DNA of 64,000 bases from Trametopsis cervina (Eukaryota; Basidiomycota; Agaricomycetes; Polyporales; Irpicaceae): NCBI GenBank assembly GCA_022385755.1, contig MU278349.1:620001-684000 (forward strand), given 5' to 3'. The notes below the pieces were generated by a model that was given only the letters and a program-made list of their open reading frames with translations, made no database searches and was not told where the DNA came from. This document shows positions 55,907 to 64,000 of the stretch, piece by piece; the first letter of the stretch is position 1; every line of letters starts with the position of its first letter. Position numbers and translations under genes: made by a program.

Positions 55907-57981
55907 CTATGCTTCAGATTTTCTACGCTTCTTCTTTGATGAATCAACCGGTTCGCCCGCTCCTGCTGCCGCTGCGGCCTTGGCTTCTTTCTTGGCCTTT
56001 TTCCTCGCCTTGCGTTCCTCCTCCGTCTCGCCTGTTTCCTTTGACTTCTTCGCCTCACCGTCGGCGCCACTCGAGCTACGTTTCCTCTTCTTCTCGCTCT
56101 CCTCCTCGTTCTCGTCCACATCCATCTTGTCCTCATCATCTGACTTCTCCTCCTTGACTGTCTTCTTCTTCGCCTTCTTCTCCTCTTTCGCCTTCTTCTT
56201 CTCGGCCTTAACATCGAGTGTGGCTTTGACTGCAGCTTCTAACGGGTCGCGCTGGGTGGAAACCAAGTCGACGGCATCAGCGGCGGTGTTATAGGTTGCT
56301 GTCTCCCCGGTCATCGAGAATCGCTGCTGTTTCTTGCCGTTGCGAGCAGCTCGCACACCGGAAGCATCACCTCCCTCCTCCAGGGAACGTAACCGCGCCT
56401 CGAGTTTGGCTCGGTTCTCGATACCTATCGACGGCGCCATAGGCTCAGACTTGCCGTCCGAGTCTGTCAGTGCATCGACACGTATTGAAAGTGCGGCTTT
56501 GGTTGCTACCATACGGGCCATCTGATATACACATGTTAATGTCTGACGCGAGTATGACGGTGTCTGTTACGTACCTTGCCCTTCAATTTTGGTGGTGCTT
56601 GTCCGATGAGCGAAGCCTGACGTCAAGGTTAGCTGTATGATGAAAGAAGGGCCAAGAATCCAACGTACGTGATAGATAAGTCCATACTTCGGTGTGTCGT
56701 GCTTTGTCTTCAAGGCACGGAACAGCGCCTTCTCCGCTCCTAGGATTTGCACAGTACTAGCAGGGTGTTTGGCAAGACTGAGCAGGCTGCCTGCGTGACT
56801 GATGAGTCGTGCTCCAACAAGCTCGCCGACCAGAGCCGTCAGGTTAGGTGCAATAGCATTCATACGGTTGCGAAGGTACTCCGCTAGTTGGGTGCGGTAT
56901 GCTGTGATAGCAATGACCTGGTCGCAAAGAGAATGTATATGGGCAATATCGGTGTCGGAGATTTCGGTACCCATAGAGATCTCGGCGGCAGCTTTTACAG
57001 TGGCCTCGAGGTCTTCGGGAAGGATGGAAGAAAAGTCGGTAGAGGAGGCATTTGTTCGGAAGCCTACAAAAACGCATGGTGAGCTTATGGGGAAGGGTTC
57101 GTGTTGCTTAACGTACCCATAGCTTTGATGACCTTCGCGTACGCCAGGTTATCGACAATTATTTTGCCCATTTCTGGGAAGTGCCAGCCATACCATTCCT
57201 ATGAGCAGTCAGCACAGGCAGCACTTGTATCTCATCCTCTGGACTCACTTTTACTCTCATTGCATAGATGTTGATCTCCTTGTCAAGATCGTCCAGCAGC
57301 GCTACAGCCTGTACAACCATGGTATCGACCTTGTCGGGAGAGAACTTCATCTTGAAGCTGCATTTTTATCAGAAAGACGCCAAGATGACATGTACGTTGA
57401 GCTCACCGTGAAAGCGAATGGCTCAGACCCAGGCTCATAGTTGCCAAATCCTTCGGGTCAAGACCATCCAGAAGAGTCGCAAGTTGCTCGCGTATCCCGC
57501 GGAACATGTCACGGTAAAGACCCTCAATGTTGTCGGAAACGACATTGATGCCCAGCTTCTTGCTTATAGAATTGCCTGCATGGATCGGTCAATTGACACT
57601 CGGTGTGAGAGCAAAGGGAGGGCTGACCGAGCTTGTTGTCCGCAACTATCAGTTGCTCTTTTCCCTTGCCTTTTCCGACAACCTCTTCCGACAGGAACTG
57701 CTTCAAACCCTTCCCCAATTTGCCTTCTTGCAAGGCGGTTATTTCCTCCACAGCAGTGGCGGTTGATGTAAATCGGTGAAGCGACTTCAACTTCAAGCTA
57801 TAGGGAGGAAGGCATATTCACTTTAATATTTGAATTGTACAATACTCAATGAATGTACTCACAATTGGTTTGCTTTCTCTGGTGTCTCGAACTCTTGCCA
57901 TACATCTTCATCTGTGGCTTTTGCAGTGTTCGTGACCTTGAAGAGACAGTATCCCAGCGATGTCTCGTATAGCACCAACAT
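55907..57981 (-). CDS. NOP58: Box C/D snoRNP core protein NOP58
   Basis: Core protein of box C/D snoRNPs that guide 2'-O-methylation of rRNA and processing in the nucleolus. Exons in transcript order: 57863-57981, 57628-57797, 57407-57575, 57249-57357, 57117-57198, 56669-57063, 56575-56616 and 55907-56521, giving 566 residues. The N-terminal domain starts [16 protein letters not shown]. Then come [16 protein letters not shown], the coiled-coil [20 protein letters not shown], and the Nop domain with [40 protein letters not shown] and [20 protein letters not shown]. The C-terminus is the typical low-complexity KKE/D tail ([30 protein letters not shown]). It is divergent from the carboxypeptidase gene across 333 bp. 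Confidence 0.96.
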
Positions 57982-58314
57982 TTTGAACCAGTTCGGGCGA
58001 GTCAAATGAGTATGATATGAAGAGGTATGAAGATCGAATGAGGCACCGAATGCACGTTTTCACCGTCGTGCTCGAGCTCGTCTTTGGGCGGCACGGTGCT
58101 GTCTAGGAAATTTTGAGTTCGTGAGTTTCTGGATGAGCGTGGGAAGAACGGCTGTTTTTGGCTTGCCACTACCCGCCGGCGCGGATCTGCCGGGCAGAGA
58201 TAGCAATTATCACGACGCAACCACCACACACTCCGGGTGAACTTGTTTTGCGGCCGTCATGCCATCCCGTGCGAGTGAACATTCGTCTCACCTTGCGCGC
58301 ACTTCGTCTTAACC
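57982..58314. promoter_or_regulatory. Divergent promoter region of NOP58 and the carboxypeptidase gene
   Basis: 333 bp separate the two start codons. No TATA box or other known element could be named with confidence. Confidence 0.45.
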
Positions 58315-60387
58315 ATGGTGCTCCTCAGGTTACTTGCCTGCGTGAGTCTCGCCTCGTGCGCAGTGGCGCAACTTGGGCTCTACAAGAACGTATATGCTGC
58401 AGACACACAGCCAATCAGCTATGGGCTTGACCCTTCACGCGACTTCGCCAGGATGCACTTATCGAACCTGTCTACAAGTGAACACTTCACGACATTAAAC
58501 CATCCTCGGTTCCCAGCGCACCAAGTCCGCGTCAAGAAATCCAGCTTCTGCGACCCTACAGTGAAGTATGCACGTCATAACTTGAGGATATATAATATGT
58601 ACTGAGATGGCATGTTGTTTAGCGTGTACACTGGTTACTTGGATGTCGACGGCGGTGCTAAACATATGTTTTTCTATTTCTTCGAAAGCCGAAGAGATCC
58701 TGCAAAAGGTGAACAAGTGCTCTATCGAAACGTTTACCGCAGCTGACCATCTGTCAGACGATGTCATGATGTGGATCAACGGAGGTGAAGCGAATACCAG
58801 ATCTTGTCGGTGAATGCATTGACAAGATACATTCCCCTTTTGATAGGTCCTGGTTGCTCGTCGTCCATGGGTTTGCTTATGGAATTGGGCCCGTGCAGTA
58901 TCGACATGAAGAATATCTCATCGAATGGCACCGTGTGGAATCCGTACTCTTGGAACAACGAAGCAAATATATTCTTCCTCGATCAGCCGTAAGTGCCCGT
59001 TATATGCGCCCGAGAGTGAGAGTATTCAAAATTCGTAGAGTTGGTGTTGGATATTCATACGCGGACTTCGGCGAGACAGTCGAGACGACCGAGGACGCCG
59101 CGAGGAACGTACACGCTTTCATCAGCATCTTCTTTGAGACATTCCCACAATTCAGCGGACGACCCCTCCACCTCTCAGGTGAATCATACGGTGTGAGTGT
59201 TGAACATAGCTTACGATGTGCTGACTGACATATTCTCGTAGGGTCGCTACCTACCTGCCTTCGCCAGTTACATCTATGATCAGAACCAAGTCGCAGTAGC
59301 CGCCGGTTTGCCAACTATCAACCTGGCCAGCGTTCTGATTGGCAACGGTATTACGGATATATCGACGTAAGCTAACACACACACACACAAGATAGGGAAT
59401 GCTCTGATCAACTCATGCGTGCATAGATTGTATGAAGGCAGGTACGACATCGAATGTGGAACGGCAGCGTTGGACGTTCCGTTCCAGTACATCAGTACTT
59501 GCGTTCGGATGAAGAGAGCTGTGAGTGTTCCAGATATGCTCACGGAGCCGCTTTCCATCATCTGATCAGATACCCCTTCCGCGCTAGTTGCCTAGGTGTA
59601 ATGAAGCGATGCGTAAGTCTTGTGTCGATCGGTTCGACTCAATCGACTGTAGGGCTGCCGTTGCCTTTTGCGACGCGGAGCTCAGCACTGGATATTGGGC
59701 AAGCGGTACGGTAGTCTCTGCCTGTGTCAACTCGACGCCAATTGACAGTGCTATGCGATAGGGCGAAACGTCTATGACATATCAAAAGTCAGTACAGCCG
59801 CATAACGTACAGATGTATATCATGGCTAACCTTGATTGACCAGATGTGTGTGGGCGATTCATTGTGCTACCTGGAGAACTCTGCCATCGCAGACTTCCTC
59901 AACAAGCCTGAAACTCGAGAGCTATTAGGAGTTGAATCTCCGAACAACTTCACTGCTTGCAGTCGCGATGTCGGTGGTGGCTTCTCAGCGCACATGGACA
60001 AATACGCCGTGCCCTCGCAATTCTATGTATCTGGGTTACTCGAGCGAGGCGTCCCTATACTCATATACGCAGGAACGTATGATTGGCAATGCAACTGGGT
60101 CGCGAATAAGCTATGGGTGGACAAGTTGGAATGGACTGGGAGCGAGGGGTACGCGGCGCAAGACTGGCGGGATTGGGGCGTCGATGGCCAGAAAGCGGGA
60201 GAAACGAAGTCGTCAGGCGTGCTTACGTTTGCCACGATTCGTGGTGCGGGACACATGGGTGAGTCGCAGTACCATGGAAATGATGGCGGTTTGGCCGACT
60301 GATGAACGCTACGGCACAGTCCCCCATGATAAACCAGCAGAGTCGTTTGCAATGGTGTCGCGATGGCTGGCGCGGCAGGCGTTGTGA
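58315..60387 (+). CDS. Secreted or vacuolar serine carboxypeptidase (S10 family)
   Basis: Removes C-terminal amino acids from peptides in the secretory pathway or outside the cell. Exons: 58315-58565, 58623-58708, 58758-58784, 58847-58988, 59039-59192, 59242-59366, 59427-59520, 59588-59705, 59762-59787, 59844-60258 and 60320-60387, giving 501 residues. A signal peptide ([19 protein letters not shown]) comes first. The S10 signatures are [37 protein letters not shown] and SGESYGGRYLP. The catalytic triad is Ser218, Asp421 ([14 protein letters not shown]) and His478 (IRGAGHMV). Several NxS/T sites and paired cysteines ([16 protein letters not shown]) fit a glycosylated, disulphide-bonded enzyme. 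The reading between 59612 and 59649 was kept unspliced because it encodes the conserved cysteine block. A 27-nt and a 26-nt exon are present. Confidence 0.94.
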
Positions 60388-61006
60388 ACATCTCCTGAAG
60401 TTTGAACATCTGATACTGTCACAGACTGTCACTTCCCGTGGTCGCTTTCACTGGTGATGCTGTATCAGCAGTACACCCTATCAGGAGTTGTGATGAAATG
60501 CAGTGCACCCCCACTGCGCGAGTTAGCCGTAGCATAATATCCGAGCGCAGCCTGGGTCGAGAGGCCGCTTTTACTGAGCGATAAACGTGAGAGATGTGAG
60601 ACGGTCGTCCAGTGAGAAGCGTTGTATGGAAAGCTCGATGGATATGTTGCAATCGCAGGACCGGCGGTTTGGGTATGTGTAGAGTAACCATGGAAATCAC
60701 CAAATTTGATTGCGACCGGTGTCCCCGAGTACGGCCCCATCAGTTGCAATGATTGGATGAGCGAAAGGTATAAGTGGTCGCCACGGGCACTGTTCCATCT
60801 CACCCCCTCCTTCGTTCTCCGCCTCCTTTTCTCTTCTCTCTTCTTGGTCAGTGTGCACGTCTGCTGCTGTGCCTCCATCGAGCTGACCTCCCGCACAGGT
60901 ACTTTTGGGCTGCCCGGTCGCGCCCTGGACATTCCTTTCGTTCAAGCTTTCCTACGAATCCAGCAGGTCTCTCTTTGCTTCGACAGCATTATATTTCAGG
61001 TTCACC
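60388..61006. promoter_or_regulatory. Promoter and 5' leader of the Rds1-like gene
   Basis: Contains an inverted CCAAT box (ATTGG at 60752-60756), a TATAA at 60769-60773 and a long CT-rich tract at about 60795-60850. This layout is typical of strongly expressed fungal genes. The leader to the ATG would be about 200 nt, and possible splice sites in it suggest a 5'UTR intron. Confidence 0.6.
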
Positions 61007-62552
61007 ATGCGTTTCGCTGCACCCGTCCTCACCGCCCTAGTGGCGTCCGTGCTTATCTCTGCTGCCCCCGTTAAGCGTCAAGCAAGCAGTAACGACAAAC
61101 TGGTCCTTCGTGCGTGGCTGATATGCATCAAAGATGGTTGTAGGCTGTGACACTTACCCGACTTGCTAGAATTCGCGCATGTCCTAGAGCAGCTGGAAAC
61201 TCAGTTCTACAGTGAGGCTTTGGCGAAGTTCACCGCGCCGGATTTCAACGCCGCCGGCTTCAGTGACGCAAACGTCCCCGTTCAACAGTTCGTGGCTATC
61301 CAAGCAGACGAGGCTACTCACACAGTCGTTCTCGAGGTACGAAAATGCATATTGATTTGTCTGTGTGTATGCTGACCTGGTTCATTAGCAAACCCTCCTT
61401 GCAGTCGGCGCGCAGCCCATAACGGGGTGCCAGTTCAACTTCGACTCGGTATTGACAAGCGTTTCTGCAATGGCACCGGTGGCACGGCTTGTCGAGAACC
61501 TTGGAGTTGGTGCCTACCTTGGCGCTGCACATCTCTTGGATGACGCTGCCCTCTTGACCGCGGCAGCCTCGATTGCGACCGTTGAAGCCCGTCACCAGAC
61601 CGTCCTTAACCTCCTGAACGGAGGCAGTGCAATCCCGCAGGCGTTCGATATTCCGTTCTCGCCTTCGCAGGTCCTTGCCATTGCCAGCCCATTCATCTCA
61701 GGATGCGATCTTGGAATCCCAGGTAAGATACTCTCCTACCGCCCACCTCGTATTTACAACGACTGACTTCGTGCTCAGCCAACCCGACCTTGAGCATCAC
61801 TAACACCGGTTCCGTTGGTCCCGGAACGTCCTTGACTTTCTCGTCTGCCGCTCTCAACGGATCCGTCCCAGACTCGGTACGTTTACTCCTCATTGTCGTT
61901 GTAAACATCGCTAATATTTGTGCAGAGCATGTTCTGTCAAATGCTTGTCGGTGGTGCTCCTGGCGCGATTGTCTTGCCGTTCAGCCAGTGTGTCGTTCCT
62001 TCCGGCATCAATGGTCCAGTTGCGATCACTATCACGAAGGATGACCAGCCTCTGTCCCTCGACCCGATCGTTGACCCTGGCAACCTCATTGCTGGACCTA
62101 CCATGGCTTTCATCGACACCGTTACCGACTCCCTTGCGTCTACCTCTCGCTCCGGTTCCGGTTCCAGCGGTTCCAGTGGATCGTCGTCCAGCGGTTCCAG
62201 CGGTTCGTCGTCCTCCTCATCCGCATCGTCCGACCAGTCGACCGCTACGACGACGAGTGCGGCCACTGCTACGCAAACAGACTCCGGCGCTTCGAGCGCA
62301 CAAACGTCTGCTGCGTCCCAGACCGACGGCCTCACTACCACCATTACTCCCGGTGAGGCAAGCTCGATTATCTCCAGTGTTTCCGCTGCCTCTGCAACTG
62401 CGAGTGCGTCCCCGAGCGCAGGTGGTAACAACGCTGCGCAGGGTGCGACATCTCTCGTCGACTTCCCTGGAGGCCCCAACAACTACAAGGGCCCCGTCTC
62501 TAACGGTACGCTCGAGGTTCTTGGCTGGAAAGCGATCCCCAAGCCTCAATAG
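61007..62552 (+). CDS. Secreted Rds1-like protein with ferritin-like domain
   Basis: Exons: 61007-61109, 61170-61336, 61389-61722, 61779-61876 and 61926-62552, giving 442 residues. A signal peptide (MRFAAPVLTALVASVLISAA) ends near a PVKR site that suits Kex2. The ferritin-like domain (stress-response protein Rds1 type) follows: FAHVLEQLETQFYSEAL, FVAIQADEATHTVVLEQTLL, AYLGAAHLLDDAALLTAAAS and ATVEARHQTVLNLLNGG. Each helix carries Glu or His residues placed like ferritin metal ligands. Later come an immunoglobulin-like stretch (TLSITNTGSVGPG) and a long Ser/Gly then Thr/Ala-rich tail (SGSGSSGSSGSSSSGSSG), probably O-glycosylated. No C-terminal hydrophobic GPI signal is seen. Rds1-type proteins respond to nutrient or stress signals in fission yeast; the molecular role is not known. 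Metal binding is inference. Confidence 0.9.
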
Positions 62553-62962
62553 GCTACGCTCGAATGCTTGACGCTGTCGGACTCTTCTACGCTTTGCACG
62601 GACGTCAAAAAGGTCTAGATGATCTTTTATACTTGTACCAGCGGACATTTAGGTGCTTTTTAATGCGGATGCATTTGGTGATTTCCCTCCCCTAGGCCAT
62701 ATCTCACGCGATACCTAGTTCTTTTTGCTGTCTACTTCCATCCCGGAGATTCTCTGCTGTATCTCGACACCCTGTTCGTTGTGACTTTTTTGTACCACAT
62801 GAGAGAGAATGGAGAATACATTGGAGATGGAACATGTTAGTTGCTAAGACATTATATTCAGCTGAGGGAAAGGTAATGTACATATGAGTAACCCGCTCTA
62901 GTGCCCGTACTATACATAGTCATGCTAGGCAAATCCAAGGAATATTTCTGGTATACAAGAGT
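62553..62962. other. Convergent intergenic region
   Basis: Shared 3' flank of the Rds1-like gene (plus) and the last, partial gene (minus). No gene seen. Confidence 0.5.
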
Positions 62963-64000
62963 CTAATCACTCTCATCGCTCGTCGTGTCATCGTCAGAGT
63001 CATCGTCGTCTCCGACGAACTGCCCTGCGAGTGCGTTCAGACTGAGAATCGGACCAGAAAACTGTGGTGGCTCTGGTTGCTCCGGCTCCGGCTCGTCGTC
63101 TTCGCCCTCGAGATGAGCCTCTAGCTCCCGCTGCAACTCATTCTCGTCTATCTCAATAACATCATACTCATCCTCGTCCTCATCCTCTTCCTCCATTGTC
63201 AATGTGTCGTCCAGATGAGTCGTTGATTCAGGTGTATCGTGATGAGGGGGAGGCGTAGGTATGATTTCCTCCATGGTGATCTGTCGCACTGGAGGCTCTG
63301 GCGACTTCTTGGGGGACGCAGCCACTTGAGGAACAGGGTCCCAGTCTTCATTTTCAGAATCATCTCCTGGAAGCACAGGCATTGTGGATGAGGGGTGAGA
63401 CGGCCCTGGTAAATCAAGAGAGAATGATGATCCTTCGGCCCCCGGGAACGCCAGCGCAGCAGGCTCCTTCTTCTTTGGTGGCTCTTTCTTCGGAGCAGGA
63501 CGTGCGGGGGCTAACTTTGGTGGAGGCGATGGCCTCGCTTTCTTTGCTGCAGGCGGCTGAGCAGGAATGTCCTGAGGTAGTTCACGCTTCTTACTTGGGG
63601 AAGCCTTGGTCGGTTTGCGACCAGACTCCGGTGCCAACGCAGTTGTGACTGGTCTCGGAGGGAGAGGATGATTTGGCGGAGCAGGTGCAGAGAGTTGTGG
63701 AGAAGTGGCTGACGTAGAAGCCGAAGTCATCGGAGATGCAGCCTTGTTCGCGCGAATGGCGGCAGCTGCTGCTGCTAGACTCTTCCCCTGTTTAGGTTTG
63801 GGTACAGCTTTAGCTGAAGTAATGGTAGATATCTTGGTAGATGGCGGCGGCGAGTCTTTGATTTCTCCTTCACTTTCTTCTTCCTCTTCCTTCTTGACAG
63901 CGATCGGGGGAGTCGCGAGGACCTTTGTCTTCTTCGTGAAGGATAACTTCTCTTTCTTTGGAGGTACAACCTCCTTCTGAAGTTTCTTCGGGGGTTCTGG
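62963..64000 (-). CDS. C-terminal part of an acidic and lysine-rich protein, partial
   Basis: One open frame runs from the window edge to a stop codon at 62963-62965, with no internal stop over 346 codons, so the gene continues beyond position 64000. It is all low complexity. Blocks of Lys/Pro (KEPPKKKEPAALAFPG; KKLQKEVVPPKKEK), an Ala run before ANKAASP, Ser/Pro stretches, then acidic runs (TMEEEDEDEDEYDVIEIDEN) lead to a final FVGDDDDSDDDTTSDESD. The short motif ILSLNALAGQFVG near the end is the only ordered-looking piece. Such tails occur in nuclear and nucleolar proteins. Without the N-terminal domain the family cannot be named. An internal Met at 63728-63730 is an unlikely start, since the frame stays open and of the same composition upstream. 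Confidence 0.7.
   Translation of the reverse strand, partial: PEPPKKLQKEVVPPKKEKLSFTKKTKVLATPPIAVKKEEEEESEGEIKDSPPPSTKISTITSAKAVPKPKQGKSLAAAAAAIRANKAASPMTSASTSATSPQLSAPAPPNHPLPPRPVTTALAPESGRKPTKASPSKKRELPQDIPAQPPAAKKARPSPPPKLAPARPAPKKEPPKKKEPAALAFPGAEGSSFSLDLPGPSHPSSTMPVLPGDDSENEDWDPVPQVAASPKKSPEPPVRQITMEEIIPTPPPHHDTPESTTHLDDTLTMEEEDEDEDEYDVIEIDENELQRELEAHLEGEDDEPEPEQPEPPQFSGPILSLNALAGQFVGDDDDSDDDTTSDESD

Noticed and set aside
55980..56294. Plus-strand frame of almost only Phe and Ser
   Set aside because: It is the antisense shadow of the Lys/Glu tail of NOP58.
59370..59395. CA-rich run (ACACACACACAC) in a carboxypeptidase intron, considered as a microsatellite
   Set aside because: It is only about six units and lies inside a short intron; not worth a separate feature.
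59615..59650. GGTTCGACTC resembling a tRNA T-loop
   Set aside because: It lies within the conserved coding part of the carboxypeptidase and has no matching arms or boxes around it.
59588..59705. Possible extra intron in the carboxypeptidase starting at GTAAGT near 59613
   Set aside because: Splicing there gives no phase-consistent acceptor. Reading through yields the conserved cysteine block [10 protein letters not shown].
61937..62482. 181-codon minus-strand frame rich in Glu, Asp and Pro
   Set aside because: It is antisense to the Ser/Gly/Thr tail of the Rds1-like gene and a result of biased codons.

Overview
The window is nuclear DNA from a filamentous basidiomycete fungus, most likely an Agaricomycete. 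Genes are dense and split by many short introns, nearly all about 50-65 nt with GT..AG ends. UDP-glucuronate decarboxylase (UXS1), a DEP-DEP-RGS regulator of the Thn1/Sst2/FlbA type, a secreted Rds1-like ferritin-fold protein and a Zn2Cys6 factor all fit this. I rebuilt 29 protein-coding genes by hand, joining open frames at plausible splice sites. I checked that phases close and that each product reads like one known family. I found no tRNA, rRNA, CRISPR array, transposon or phage.

Left part (1-13 kb): the end of ATP synthase subunit d (ATP7); calcineurin B (CNB1), divergent from the mitochondrial tRNA-modifying GTPase MSS1; a Zn2Cys6 transcription factor; a delta-9 desaturase fused to cytochrome b5 (OLE1); and the AP-3 mu adaptin (APM3). 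Then come a 1184-residue low-complexity coiled-coil protein (13.2-16.9 kb), an isochorismatase-family hydrolase, a 72-residue DUF1748 (Ego2/Ego4-like) protein, OST2/DAD1 divergent from the SOD-fold mitoribosomal protein mS42, the co-chaperone STI1 with a perfect heat-shock element, an ARA2-like aldo/keto reductase, an NDUFA4-like small mitochondrial protein, and the nucleoporin NUP120/NUP160 (27.1-31.6 kb).

Right part (33-64 kb): a short protein of unknown function, a membrane-anchored MAPR/cytochrome b5-like protein, the RGS regulator, another unknown protein, an alpha/beta-hydrolase with Asp at the nucleophile position, UXS1, a group for ribosome and tRNA maturation (ENP1, NOP9, NCS6, and NOP58 a little further on), the sterol 3-ketoreductase ERG27, a secreted serine carboxypeptidase, the Rds1-like protein, and the C-terminal part of an acidic/lysine-rich protein that runs off the window.

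Most genes are housekeeping and are not a single pathway. Shared themes are mitochondrial function (ATP7, MSS1, mS42, NDUFA4-like), lipids and sterols (OLE1, ERG27, MAPR), ribosome and tRNA maturation, and signalling (CNB1, RGS). I see no convincing new multi-gene system. The most notable points are gene-structure features: 9-, 11- and 12-nt internal exons, a 13-nt first coding exon, two GC-AG introns, two tiny multi-exon genes that simple ORF calling would miss, and a few family members with altered catalytic residues.
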